Shown here: piece by piece, positions 40,201 through 48,429 of the stretch
How the letters are laid out: each line of letters opens with the position of its first letter
Position numbering within the stretch: the stretch's first letter is position 1
Assembly: GCA_963845675.1 (NCBI GenBank)
Contig: CAWJSX010000003.1
Coordinates: 124,001-188,000 of the forward strand
Reading direction: 5' to 3'
DNA from: CAWJMD01 sp963845675
GTDB lineage: Bacteria; Actinomycetota; Actinomycetes; Actinomycetales; CAWJMD01
Length of the DNA: 64,000 nucleotides
Notes under the pieces: model-generated
The model's input: the letters and a program-made list of their open reading frames with translations, nothing else
The model's database searches: none
What the model was told of the DNA's origin: nothing
Made by a program: the position numbers and the translations under genes

Positions 40201-41170
40201 GCTGACCGCGGGCCCCGGTGACCACATCGACGTGGCAGCGGGTGCGCGTGTCGGGCCCGGGTTCGTCGTGGCCGTGGGGATCGGGTCGCGGACCTGGTGG
40301 CTGACCGAGGGAAACGCGCACATCGAGGAGTCACCGCACGGGGTCCGGCTCCGTTCGGTCGCCGTCGGGGCGGCGGACCTCAGGCCGATCGTCGTGTCGG
40401 CGCCCGACTTCGACGCGACGGCTCTCGTCGAGGTGCACGAGGTCGGGTACCGGCAGACGGGCGACGAGCTCGAGCTGTTCCGCACGTCGCACTACGTCGC
40501 GGACCGGCGCGCGGCGGCGTGGTTCGAGGACGTGCCCCTGCCCGAGGCCCTCGCGGTCCACCAGGGCGGGCGTGCCGCCGGACCGTTCACCCTCGACGCG
40601 CCGGAGCGGTGGCCGCACACCGCCACGGCACGCGGCGACCTGGACGGTGCGCCGGTCCTGCTCACCGGGTCGGTCGACGGATCGGCGTGGGTCTGGGACA
40701 CGAGCACCGAACCACCGACCGTCGTCGCCGGGCCGTTCAGGAGGCCGGCCGGCACGACGCTCGAGTGGGGGTGGCGTGCCCTCGGCGTCAAGCCCGCGGC
40801 CTCGACCGCCACCTCCGTCGCCTTCGGCCCCCACCGGGACCACGGCGCCGTCGCCGCGGTGGCCTGCGACGGCCGGGCGCGCCTCTACACCGTTCCCGGT
40901 GGCCTCCCGGTACCCGGCCCGTCGGACGACGCCACGGTCGTCGACGCCGTCGCCCTCGGCCAGGTGAACGGGCGCGACGTGCTGGTCACCGGCTCGAAGG
41001 GAGGCGTGGTCGTCGTGTGGGACGTCTCCCGCGCCGAGCGCGTGGCAGCGCTGACACTCGACGACCCGGTCAGGGACCTCGCGATCGCCCCGGGGCCGCA
41101 CGGGCGTGGGCAGGTCGCCGTGAAGGCAGGTGCCGACCGGCTCTTCGTCCTCGACCTCGTCGAGCCATGA
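37282..41170 (+). CDS. Caspase-like peptidase / STAND NTPase / beta-propeller protein (one frameshift)
   Basis: About 1,296 residues in three parts. (1) Residues 1-215: caspase-hemoglobinase fold, with start FGVVLVAVDDYPDPPGRLPS, catalytic His78 in YVVGHGRGDG and Cys130 in LFVLDCCDSE. (2) Residues ~240-640: NACHT/STAND-type NTPase, with AGRDREVAELCAWL, Walker A GEAGSGKS (291-298), Walker B VLVDALDEAQD (394-404), sensor-like RVLVGTRRS, then winged-helix/helical sequence with TYRLAHKTFVEHFYAE. (3) Residues ~770-1296: WD40-like propeller with repeats such as VAIAVDTRVVLWDPRRG, VTTAGYDGRTDVWDARSRE, LLTGSVDGSAWVWDTSTEP and LVTGSKGGVVVVWDVSRAE. One extra base near 39065 shifts the frame between parts 2 and 3. 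Proteins of this type are stress or phage sensors whose protease is freed on NTPase oligomerisation. No transmembrane segment is seen. Confidence 0.9.
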
Positions 41171-41696
41171 GGCGAAGGACGGTCCACGCCACCACGGCCA
41201 TCAGGGCCGCAAGGGCGTTGAACCCGATGTCGCGCACGTCGGCGACCCGGTCGGGGAGCAGTCCCTGGATCCCCTCGTCCACCGCACCGACCGCAGCCGT
41301 GAGGAGGAGCGTGAGCAGCGCCGGCGTCCGGACCCGGCGGCTGCGACTCGCCCGTTCCGTCAGCGCCTCCAGGACGAGGACCGCCACGACGCCGTACTCG
41401 ATCAGGTGCGTGCGTTCCTCCGGGATCGCCATCCGCACGAGGACGAGCAGGTACACGGCCAGCACGCCGACCCACACGCCGATCTCGACCCCGCCGGGGC
41501 GGCTCCGCAGACCGAGTGCCACCACTGCCGACACCACGAGTGCGAGGCCGACGACGAAGGCCACGTCGAGCAGCCCGCGTTCGCGCAGGGTCCCGGCGAA
41601 GGTGCGCGCGAGCCCGAGCGTGGAGTAGATCGCCACGACGACGGCGGCGGCCCAGAACCAGAGCTGCCGTTCGCGATCGGACGTGAACAGTGGCAC
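41070..41696 (-). CDS. VanZ-like membrane protein
   Basis: About 208 residues from GTG 41696 (VPLFTSDRERQLWFW). Helices: WAAAVVVAIYSTLGLARTF, LLDVAFVVGLALVVSAVVAL, VWVGVLAVYLLVLVRMAI, LIEYGVVAVLVLEALTE, and ALLTLLLTAAVGAVDEG. The signature VGAVDEGIQGLLPDRVADVRD with IGFN is that of the VanZ family, whose first member gives low-level teicoplanin resistance; the molecular role is unknown. The reading frame continues ~100 bases antisense into the caspase-STAND gene, with an Arg-rich tail; the true end may be earlier if one base is wrong near 41170. Confidence 0.78.
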   Translation of the reverse strand: MPLFTSDRERQLWFWAAAVVVAIYSTLGLARTFAGTLRERGLLDVAFVVGLALVVSAVVALGLRSRPGGVEIGVWVGVLAVYLLVLVRMAIPEERTHLIEYGVVAVLVLEALTERASRSRRVRTPALLTLLLTAAVGAVDEGIQGLLPDRVADVRDIGFNALAALMAVVAWTVLRLMARRGRGRRAGRHLPSRRPAHARAAPGRSRGP

Positions 41697-41725
41697 GGGA
41701 GCACCCAACTGCCGGGTGCCCAAGG

Positions 41726-42256
41726 CTATCCGCAGAGGGCGGGGAGGGTGATGGCGTCGAGGAGCAGGCCGTGCTGCCACACCCAGGAGACCCACTGGCC
41801 CATCAGCATCCCGGCCATCACGCCCCAGGCTGCGGACGACGTCCTGCGCGAGCGGAAGCGTGCCACCCAGCCGGCCAGTCCGGCGGCAGGCCCGCCGACG
41901 AGAGCCAGCGCGCCCCAGAGCACACCGGCCCGCACGAGCGCGCCGGTTCCCGCGCTCTCGCGCACGCCGAAGAGATCGTTGCCCGCGTAGTACGCGACCA
42001 CGGCCGTCAGCATCACGAGCAGACCGGCGGCAGCGGCGACGAGCGGCCGACGGCTCAGGGCGCCCGCCGCGACCGCAGCCAGGCCCCACGACAGCCTGGT
42101 GCTGAACACCAGCACGAGGATCCTCAGGCCGACCTGGTCGACCCCGACCGCGAGGAGCCCCAGGGTCACGCCGACGGCAACCGCCACCGGCAACGCCACC
42201 GACACAGGCCATCCCGGCGCTGCGGTCACACGCTCCGACGTCGTCTCAGCGACCAT
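41726..42256 (-). CDS. Membrane protein, unknown function
   Basis: 176 residues from ATG 42256, which follows GGGGACGAGAG; an ATG at 42304 is upstream. Five or so hydrophobic segments (VSVALPVAVAVGVTLGLLAV, RLSWGLAAVAAGALS, LVAAAAGLLVMLTAVVAYYA, GVLWGALALVGGPAAGLAGW, GVMAGMLMGQWVSWVWQ). Not assigned to a family. It lies 30 bases before the VanZ start in the same direction, with a TAGCCT between them, so the two may or may not be one unit. Confidence 0.65.
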   Translation of the reverse strand: MVAETTSERVTAAPGWPVSVALPVAVAVGVTLGLLAVGVDQVGLRILVLVFSTRLSWGLAAVAAGALSRRPLVAAAAGLLVMLTAVVAYYAGNDLFGVRESAGTGALVRAGVLWGALALVGGPAAGLAGWVARFRSRRTSSAAWGVMAGMLMGQWVSWVWQHGLLLDAITLPALCG

Positions 42257-42318
42257 CTCTCGTCCCCCTGCACGCCGCATCCCGAACGAATCGTGACGGC
42301 GCATTCCACAGCGAGACG

Positions 42319-43395
42319 TCAGCGGTCGGGCACTACGGGTGCGGGTCCCGTGCTGTCACGGACCACGAGCTCGACCGGGAGCACGACGTGGTCCGTCGGT
42401 GGAGGGGTGCCGTCCTTGCGCGCCCTCAGGGCCGCGGTCAGGGCCGCGGCGGCTGCCCGCCCCTTCGCACTCACGTCCTGACGGACGGTGGTCAGTGGCG
42501 GATCCACCCTCGCGGCGAGCGGGCTGTCGTCGAAGCCGACCACCGAGACGTCTTCTGGCACACGCAGTCCCAGTGACTGGGCGGTACGGACGACACCCAT
42601 GGCGAGTCCGTCGGAGAAGCAGAGCACGGCGGTCGGCCGGTCGTCCCGGTCGAGGAGGAGGCGTGCACCGTCCGTCCCGGCGCCGGCGTCCGACAGCGGC
42701 TCGCGGACGACGAGACAGCTCGCACCGGCCTCCTCGAGCACCTCGAGCCACCCCAGCAGGCGCTCCCGCGTGACGTAGCCGTTGGCCTCGCTGAGGGGGT
42801 CGTCGACGACGCCCTGGAGGCCGCCCTGCACCGACGCCGTCAGGATGCCGATGCGTCGGTGCCCGAGGTCGACGAGGTGCTGGGCGCCTGCGCGCGCACC
42901 GCCCCGGTCGTCGATGTTGACCGAGGGCAGGCCGTCGTCTGCGGGAGGCTGGTCGATGTTGACGAGGGGGAGCCCTCGTCGGCACAGCCAGCCGACCGCC
43001 GGCGAGTCGAGGACGCAGGAGTAGACGAGGGCCCCGTCCATCGCGACGTCGCGGGCCGGCACGACGTCACCGGCCGTGCCCGGTGTCAGCAGGGTCAGGG
43101 CCAGCCCCGAGGGGGCGAGCTCCTCGGCGATGGCTGCGAGGAACGTGGTGGCGACGGGGTCGGTGAAGGCCTCGGTGAGGCTGTCCGTGAGCAGGATGCC
43201 GATCGCCCCGGTGCTGCCGCGGGCCAGTGCCCGGGCCGCCGGGTCGGGTCCGGCGTACCCCAGCTCCTGCGCCGCGGCGAGCACGCGCTCCCGCAGCTCA
43301 CCGGAGAGCTGGTCGGGACGCGAGAAGGCGTTCGACACGGTCATGCGGCTCACGCCGACGCGGTCGGCGATGGTCTGCAGCGTCACACGGCCCAC
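42319..43395 (-). CDS. LacI family transcriptional regulator
   Basis: Intact, 358 residues. N-terminal HTH and hinge: VTLQTIADRVGVSRMTVSNA, FSRPDQLSGELRERVLAAA and ELGYAGPDPAARALARGST, then the periplasmic-binding-protein-like sensor (IGILLTDSLTEAF, LVNIDQPPADDGLPSVNIDD, LGHRRIGILTAS, PTAVLCFSDGLAMGVV, VSVVGFDDSPLAARVDPPLT). It would bind a palindromic operator and release it on sugar binding. No sugar gene is adjacent; the GH32 gene 12 kb away is a candidate target only by function. Confidence 0.92.
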   Translation of the reverse strand: MGRVTLQTIADRVGVSRMTVSNAFSRPDQLSGELRERVLAAAQELGYAGPDPAARALARGSTGAIGILLTDSLTEAFTDPVATTFLAAIAEELAPSGLALTLLTPGTAGDVVPARDVAMDGALVYSCVLDSPAVGWLCRRGLPLVNIDQPPADDGLPSVNIDDRGGARAGAQHLVDLGHRRIGILTASVQGGLQGVVDDPLSEANGYVTRERLLGWLEVLEEAGASCLVVREPLSDAGAGTDGARLLLDRDDRPTAVLCFSDGLAMGVVRTAQSLGLRVPEDVSVVGFDDSPLAARVDPPLTTVRQDVSAKGRAAAAALTAALRARKDGTPPPTDHVVLPVELVVRDSTGPAPVVPDR

Positions 43396-43412
43396 GAGGT
43401 CACCCCGATCCG

Positions 43413-43637
43413 TCAGGCGTGCTCCGGCGGTGCCACGGTGCGTGCCGCCGCCCGGAGCGTAGCCGCGAGACCGGCGCGCAGTCGCGCCGAGACGGTGGGC
43501 CGCTGGTGTCGTCGCGAGGCCGCCTCGGCGGCCCTGGCCGACCCGGACCCGGCACGCACCTGCGCGTGGGGTCGCGCGCTGTTCACGTGCCGGTCGGTGA
43601 CGCGCTGCGAGAGGTGGAAGGCGAGCATGGTGTCCAT
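43413..43637 (-). CDS. Small basic protein, unknown
   Basis: 74 residues, MDTMLAFHLSQRVTDRHVNS then an Ala/Arg-rich helix (ARLRAGLAATLRAAARTVA). AGGAG lies nine bases upstream and a near-consensus promoter is 50 bases further up, so the gene is probably expressed. It is 18 bases before the LacI gene on the same strand and may form its leader gene. No family recognised. Confidence 0.55.
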   Translation of the reverse strand: MDTMLAFHLSQRVTDRHVNSARPHAQVRAGSGSARAAEAASRRHQRPTVSARLRAGLAATLRAAARTVAPPEHA

Positions 43638-43685
43638 GGGTGATCTCCTGGTGCTGGTGGTCCGTGCCGTCGTGGCTGTACCGCT

Positions 43686-43714
43686 ACAGTAATGCCTGTT
43701 TCCTTACCGGTCAA
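43686..43714 (-). promoter_or_regulatory. Near-consensus sigma-70-type promoter with inverted repeat
   Basis: On the minus strand TTGACC (43714-43709), 17 bases, TACTGT (43691-43686). The inverted repeat CTGTA-CCGC-TACAG (43676-43689) overlaps the -10 and start point, the usual place for a repressor site. It points at the 74-residue gene and LacI gene. Confidence 0.7.
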
Positions 43715-43753
43715 GACCACCGTGACCTGCGACGGTCCCAGCTGGACGGACGG

Positions 43754-44350
43754 CTACTGGTGGGCGCGCTCGCCGCGTCGGGCCTTCTCGGCCGTCTCGG
43801 TCACGCGACGTTCCCGCGTGGGAGCCCGCTGCGCCAGCACGATCCACTCCAGGATCCCGCGGCGAGCCGAGGGCGGGAACGCGTCCCACTGCTCGCGGGA
43901 GCCGGGACGGGCGGCGAACGCGGCCGCCAGGTCGTCGGGCACGACGAGGTCCTCGACGTCGTCGAGCAACGTCCAGCGTCCGTTGGCCTTGGCCGCGTCG
44001 ATCGCGCGTCGGCCCGGCGGCTGCATCCGCCCGGTCTCGAGCAGCACCGCGACCCTGCGCTTGTTGGACCGGGCCCACGCGCTGGTCGGCTTGCGGGGCG
44101 CGAACCACAGCAGCGTGCGTTCGTCGTCCAGGCGGTTGCCCTTGCTGTCGACCCAGCCCCACGCCAGGGCCTCGGTCACCGACTCGTCGTACCCCACCGC
44201 CGGCTTGCCGGTCTGCGCCTTCCACGACACCAGCCACACCCCGCCGCCGCGGTCGTGGTGGGCGGCGAGCCAGTCGCGCCACTGCTCAGGCGTCTCGGCG
44301 TGGACCATCGGGCGCCCGTCGGGTGCTGTCTCCTCGGGCAGCGGCTGCAC
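43754..44350 (-). CDS. YdeI/OmpD-associated family protein
   Basis: Intact, 198 residues. ETPEQWRDWLAAHHDRGGGV, VWLVSWKAQTGKPAVGYDES, VTEALAWGWVDSKGNRLDDE, FAPRKPTSAWARSNKRRV and GRWTLLDDVEDLVVPDDLAA follow the YdeI (DUF1905-type companion) family. In B. subtilis relatives are tied to antimicrobial-peptide resistance; no activity is established. Standalone gene. Confidence 0.85.
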   Translation of the reverse strand: MQPLPEETAPDGRPMVHAETPEQWRDWLAAHHDRGGGVWLVSWKAQTGKPAVGYDESVTEALAWGWVDSKGNRLDDERTLLWFAPRKPTSAWARSNKRRVAVLLETGRMQPPGRRAIDAAKANGRWTLLDDVEDLVVPDDLAAAFAARPGSREQWDAFPPSARRGILEWIVLAQRAPTRERRVTETAEKARRGERAHQ

Positions 44351-44364
44351 CGACTTCCTGACGC

Positions 44365-44595
44365 TCAGTCGCCGTCCCCGTCGCCGCCGACGCCGCCCGG
44401 CGCGTCGCCTCCCGGATCGCCATGGGGGACGGGCTGGATGACCACCTGGTCGGCCTCGGCGACGGCGACCCCGCCCACGAGCGCGGAGACGGGCACCGCG
44501 TAGCGGTTCACCAGCGGCTGGGGGACCAGCTCGTCCTCGTCGCTGGGTGCGTCCGGCTCCACGTCGGGCTCGTCTCGGGTCAGGTCGCTGTCCAC
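44365..44595 (-). CDS. Small acidic protein, hypothetical
   Basis: 76 residues from GTG 44595: an Asp/Glu-rich start (DLTRDEPDVEPDAPSDEDEL), a central VNRYAVPVSALVGGVAVAEA and a Gly/Asp-rich end. GGAGG abuts the start, an unusually short distance. Composition and position between same-strand genes favour a real gene; no family recognised. Confidence 0.5.
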   Translation of the reverse strand: MDSDLTRDEPDVEPDAPSDEDELVPQPLVNRYAVPVSALVGGVAVAEADQVVIQPVPHGDPGGDAPGGVGGDGDGD

Positions 44596-44641
44596 GCCTC
44601 CAGCATGTGTGGTGCCGCGGCGGACTGCAAGGGCACGGCCG

Positions 44642-45979
44642 TCACTCGGTGACGGCGTCCTCCGGGGCCGGCCGGGTGAAGTGCGGCAGGTGCTCGTCCA
44701 GCACGTCCAGCACGGGGATCTGGCCGCCGATCTGGCAGAGCACGCCGATCCCCCCGAGCCACACGCGGTGGATCAGCAGGTAGTCCGGCGGCAGGTTGAG
44801 CTTCATCCCCGTCGACCACTGCGGGTTCCTCGGGTCGTTGATGTGCTGGAACAGCCGCTGCATCCAGGTGCGAGTGAACGTGAAGGTCTCCTGCTGCGCG
44901 GGGGCGAGGAAGGGCGAGAGGTACGCGAGCAGCCCCTCCGGGTCGACGTCGATCGACGACTTGATGAAGCCCTCCTCCCGCAGCCCGTCGACCACGCCCT
45001 GGGCGTCGCCCTCCAGGGCCAGCGTCAGCAGGCGTCCGATCTCGGGCGGCATGCCGTCGGGGAGCTGCTTGACCGCCCCGAAGTCGAGGACGCCGAGCTT
45101 GCCGTCCGGGGTGAGGCGGAAGTTGCCGGGGTGGGGGTCGGCGTGCAGCAGGCGGGCCCGCGCAGGACCGAGGAAGAGGAACTCCAGGTAGCGCCGCGCG
45201 GCCAGGTCGCGCTCCTCCTGCGTGCCCGTGGCGATCACCTGGCTGAGCGGCGTCCCCTCCAGCCACTCGGAGACGATCACCCGCTCGGTGCAGGCGAGCA
45301 CGTGCGGCACGGCGAAGTCGTCCATGTCCTCGAAGGCGTCCGCGAAGGTCTCCTGCCAGCCGGCCTCGCTGCTGTAGTCGAGCTCCTCGACCATCCGCTC
45401 CTTGAGCTCGGCGAGGATCGGCCCGATCTCCAGACCGGGGATCCAGGCGGTGCCGAGGCGTGCGGCGCGGGACAGCTGGTTGAGGTCCGAGATCAGCGCC
45501 TCACCCGCGCCCGGGTACTGGATCTTCACCGCGACCGGGCGGCCGTCCGTCCACGTCGCGCGGTGCACCTGGCCGATCGACGCGGCCGCGGACGGGGCGT
45601 CGTCGAAGTTCTTCAGCGAGCGGCGCCACCGCGGGCCCAGCTGCTCGGCGAGCACCTTGTGCACGGAGGCGGCCGGCAGCGGCGGGGCGGCGTCCTGGAG
45701 CTTGGTGAGGGTGGCCCGGTAGGGGCCGGCCAGCTCCTCGGGGAGGGCGGCCTCGAAGATGCTCAGCGCCTGGCCGAACTTCATCGCGCCGCCCTTGAGC
45801 TCGCCGAGCACCTTGAACATCTGCTCGGCGGTACGGGCCTGCACCTCGGCGGCGACCAGCTCGGCCGGCTTCCCGCCGATCCGCTTGCCGAGGCCCCAGG
45901 CCGTGCGGCCGGCGAACCCCACCGGCAGGGTCGCCAGCTTGGCCGTCCGGCTGAAGGCCTTGCGGGGGAGGTCGCTCAC
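44642..45979 (-). CDS. AarF/ABC1-type atypical kinase
   Basis: Intact, 445 residues from GTG 45979. Hallmarks of the ABC1/UbiB kinase family: KGGAMKFGQALSIFEAALP (the KxGQ loop), AAASIGQVHRATWTDGRPVA (Ala-rich loop and catalytic-lobe Lys in VAVKIQYPG), MVEELDYSSEAGWQETF, LLHADPHPGNFRL (catalytic loop) and GVLDFGAVKQLP (metal-binding DFG). Family members act on quinone or lipid metabolism, mostly as ATPases. Its GTG overlaps the stop of the ThiF-like gene (GTGA), a pairing that implies shared expression. Confidence 0.92.
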   Translation of the reverse strand: MSDLPRKAFSRTAKLATLPVGFAGRTAWGLGKRIGGKPAELVAAEVQARTAEQMFKVLGELKGGAMKFGQALSIFEAALPEELAGPYRATLTKLQDAAPPLPAASVHKVLAEQLGPRWRRSLKNFDDAPSAAASIGQVHRATWTDGRPVAVKIQYPGAGEALISDLNQLSRAARLGTAWIPGLEIGPILAELKERMVEELDYSSEAGWQETFADAFEDMDDFAVPHVLACTERVIVSEWLEGTPLSQVIATGTQEERDLAARRYLEFLFLGPARARLLHADPHPGNFRLTPDGKLGVLDFGAVKQLPDGMPPEIGRLLTLALEGDAQGVVDGLREEGFIKSSIDVDPEGLLAYLSPFLAPAQQETFTFTRTWMQRLFQHINDPRNPQWSTGMKLNLPPDYLLIHRVWLGGIGVLCQIGGQIPVLDVLDEHLPHFTRPAPEDAVTE

Positions 45980-47058
45980 CGTCCCATTGTGCGGGTCGGG
46001 GCCCGTCCGGCGCTCGGCGGAGGCCCGTGGCAGCCGCACCGCGGGTGGGCCGGCCACGCCCGCAGGACGGGCAACGGGTCGTCCAGCCGCACCTCCAACG
46101 AGCAGCCGAGGGTCACCGGGTCCGTCGGGCGCCGGTCGAGCTCCGCCAGCGCCTGCGTGACGGCGAGCAGCGCGACGAGGTCGCAGAGGTGCGGCGGGTG
46201 CCCTCGTTCGGGACGGTTCGCCACCTGCGACGCCACCCGCGGCCAGTCGGCGTCGCGGTCCGTGCGGTACAGGTCGAGGCAGCGCAGGCAGCACGTGCGT
46301 CCAGGGCGCACGAGCGGCCCGAGGACGGCGTCGTCCTCCCGCAGCACGACGGGCAGGTGGGGTACGTCCTCGCGCAGCAGCCCGTCGTAGCGGTGGCTGT
46401 CGAGGACGTCCGTCCCGGTGAGAACGGCCAGGTCGGGACGGTGCCGGCCGACGACGCTGGTCACCACGCCCGGCGCGTGCCGGTGGAGCACCTCGGCGGC
46501 AGCGGTGGCCCGCTCCCGACCCAGGTCGGTGTCGCGGTACCCACCCGGACGCACGTCGTGCGGCCCGACGCGTTCCTCGTCCACGACGACGACCGTGCCG
46601 ACCCCGGCGGTGGCCAGGCCGACCGCGACGGCCAGCCCGGTGCGACCCGCGCCGACCACCGCGACGCTGCGGAGCTGGCGCTCGAGCAGCAGGTCCCAGC
46701 CGTCGCCGCCCGATGCGTCGTCGAGGGAGAGCGCCCGTGCCGTGACAGCCAGCCGCGCGCGAACGGGTTCGGCGAGGGACGCGAGGCGCCGACGGGGGGT
46801 CGGTGCGTGCACGAGAGCGCCGGCCTCGACGAGTGCCGAGACCAGCTCGTGGACGCGCTCGTGGCTGGACCCCAGCTCCACGGCGCGTGCGGCGAGGGAC
46901 GGCAGGTCGTGGCCACCGCTGAGGAGCAGGTCGACCAGGTGCTCGTCGGCCGGGTCGAGCCCGTCCAGGATCACGCGGTGGCGCGTGTGCAGCCCGACCT
47001 GCAGGCGACCGGGAGCGCGCCAGGCCAGGACGAGTCCCGGCCTGATCCGCAGTCGCAT
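45976..47058 (-). CDS. ThiF/E1-like protein with zinc motif
   Basis: Intact, 360 residues from ATG 47058. The N-terminal ~125 residues resemble the winged-helix/leader-binding part of TOMM cyclodehydratase C-like proteins (VLAWRAPGRLQVGLHTRHRV). Then a ThiF nucleotide-binding fold, VAVVGAGRTGLAVAVGLATA (GAGRTG at 136-141) with VVVVDEERVGPHDV, and a zinc site CCLRCLDLY with a terminal CGC. E1 proteins adenylate a C-terminal carboxylate. No precursor peptide, YcaO or ThiS gene is adjacent, so its partner is unknown. Common next to AarF in Actinobacteria. Confidence 0.8.
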   Translation of the reverse strand: MRLRIRPGLVLAWRAPGRLQVGLHTRHRVILDGLDPADEHLVDLLLSGGHDLPSLAARAVELGSSHERVHELVSALVEAGALVHAPTPRRRLASLAEPVRARLAVTARALSLDDASGGDGWDLLLERQLRSVAVVGAGRTGLAVAVGLATAGVGTVVVVDEERVGPHDVRPGGYRDTDLGRERATAAAEVLHRHAPGVVTSVVGRHRPDLAVLTGTDVLDSHRYDGLLREDVPHLPVVLREDDAVLGPLVRPGRTCCLRCLDLYRTDRDADWPRVASQVANRPERGHPPHLCDLVALLAVTQALAELDRRPTDPVTLGCSLEVRLDDPLPVLRAWPAHPRCGCHGPPPSAGRAPTRTMGR

Positions 47059-47137
47059 GGCGGCACCGTGCCACGCGGGCGAGGGGGCGGGCGCCTGCCG
47101 TCCACAGCCTCGGTGGGGCGGATCGGCCCCGGACGCA

Positions 47138-47173
47138 GACGAGCGGCGCGGGATCGCTCCCACGCCGCTCGTC
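47138..47173 (-). terminator. Hairpin after the DUF5679 gene
   Basis: GACGAGCGGCG (47138-47148) and CGCCGCTCGTC (47163-47173) pair perfectly over 11 bases with a 14-base loop that itself contains GGGA/TCCC. It lies 43 bases after the stop at 47216 on the minus strand. Confidence 0.75.
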
Positions 47174-47215
47174 GTGTCGACCGGACTCAGTCGGCCCGGT
47201 CGGTCAAGCCGTCGT

Positions 47216-47374
47216 TCAGGCCTTGCCCAGGATGCGGTTGAGGTTGGTTCCGCAGACGGGGCACTTGCCCTTGGCCATGCGGCGACCGTTGGTCTCGACC
47301 ACGTTGCCGGTGGCCTCGCGCTTCTCCTTGCACTTCACGCAGTAGAAGTCGCCCGTGTAGGTCTCGTCGGCCAT
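47216..47374 (-). CDS. DUF5679 zinc-ribbon protein
   Basis: 52 residues: MADETYTGDFYCVKCKEKRE, then an Asn/Gly turn and KGKCPVCGTNLNRILGKA. Two CxxC pairs (FYCVKC, KCPVCG) form a zinc ribbon typical of DUF5679, a small actinobacterial family of unknown role. Strong AAGGAGG eight bases before the ATG at 47374. Monocistronic, closed by the hairpin. Confidence 0.93.
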   Translation of the reverse strand: MADETYTGDFYCVKCKEKREATGNVVETNGRRMAKGKCPVCGTNLNRILGKA

Positions 47375-47549
47375 GTGTAGGCCCTCCTTGTCACTTCTCT
47401 CGGGTGGGTCCTGGTCCGACCGGTCGGATCCTTCCGCGGGACGCGGTCGGTTCCGGGCCAGCCGGGGGCGTTCACCCTGGGGCCAGGATCGACGCCACCC
47501 TAGCCGAGCACGGGCTGAGCACGAACGCACCCCGCCCTCGGCGCGCCGG

Positions 47550-47562
47550 TACGGTCTCTTTC
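47550..47562 (+). promoter_or_regulatory. -10 element, leaderless enoyl-CoA hydratase gene
   Basis: TACGGT at 47550-47555, seven bases, then GTG at 47563. This supports GTG 47563 over the longer upstream frame. Confidence 0.5.
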
Positions 47563-48429
47563 GTGACCCCCGAGCCCCCCGTCCACGACCCCTCCGCGCC
47601 CCCGGACGCCCCGCCCCCGGAGGTCGAGCACCCGGGGATGGAGCTTGAGAACCTGCGGCTGGATCGGCGTCCGGACGGGGTCGCCGTCCTCACCCTGGAC
47701 CTGCCCGAGCGCCGCAACATGATGAGCGCGCCGATGACCGCGTCCTGGGTGCGGGCGATCGAGGCGCTGCGCCAGGACGAGGGGCTGCGGGCCGTGGTGG
47801 TCACCGGGGCGGGCCAGGCGTTCTGCTCGGGCGGCGACACGACGTGGATCGGTGCGGACGCCGACGCCGGGGTCGAGGCGATGCGCCGCCGGATGCTGGC
47901 CTTCTACGGCGACTGGCTGTCGATCCGCAGCCTGGACGTGCCGACCGTCGCCGCGGTCAACGGCGCCGCCATCGGAGCCGGTCTCGCGCTCGCACTGGCG
48001 TGCGACCTGCGCGTCGTGGCCTCGACGGCGAAGCTCGGCGTGCCGTTCACCGCGCTCGGCATGCACGCGGGGATGGCGACGACGTGGTCGCTGCCGGACG
48101 TCGCCGGGCTGCAGGTGGCCCGTGACCTGCTGCTCACCGGACGCGTCGTGGACGGCGACGAGGGCGTGCGGCTGGGGCTCGCTCTCCGAGCGGTGCCGGC
48201 CGACGAGGTGCTGCCCGAGGCGCTGGCGCTCGCGGGCACCATCGCGTCCCGCGCCCCGGTCGCGACCCGGCTGACCACGGTCGCGCTGCGGGGTGGCGGC
48301 CACGCCGACCACCAGACCGCCGTGCAGTGGGAGGCCCTCGCCCAGGCCGTCACCCTGGTGACGGACGACCTGCAGGAGGGGCTCGCCGCGCAGCGGGAGA
48401 AGCGCGCGCCGCGGTTCAGCGGTCGCTGA
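47563..48429 (+). CDS. Enoyl-CoA hydratase/isomerase family protein
   Basis: Intact, 288 residues including a Pro-rich N-terminal extension of ~25. Crotonase blocks: VAVLTLDLPERRNMMSAPMT, LRAVVVTGAGQAFCSGGD (first oxyanion block), VPTVAAVNGAAIGAGLALAL with ACDLRVVASTAKLGVPF (second oxyanion block), and GLQVARDLLLTGRVVDGDEG. The usual catalytic Glu position after GAGxxL reads GMHAGMATTWSLPDVAG, without an obvious Glu, so hydratase activity is uncertain and another CoA reaction is possible. Convergent with the hydrolase gene, 14 bases overlapping. Confidence 0.88.
   Translation: MTPEPPVHDPSAPPDAPPPEVEHPGMELENLRLDRRPDGVAVLTLDLPERRNMMSAPMTASWVRAIEALRQDEGLRAVVVTGAGQAFCSGGDTTWIGADADAGVEAMRRRMLAFYGDWLSIRSLDVPTVAAVNGAAIGAGLALALACDLRVVASTAKLGVPFTALGMHAGMATTWSLPDVAGLQVARDLLLTGRVVDGDEGVRLGLALRAVPADEVLPEALALAGTIASRAPVATRLTTVALRGGGHADHQTAVQWEALAQAVTLVTDDLQEGLAAQREKRAPRFSGR

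Noticed and set aside
41070..42256. VanZ plus membrane gene as part of the caspase-lipase system
   Set aside because: They are convergent with the STAND gene and VanZ is widespread on its own; nothing but proximity links them.
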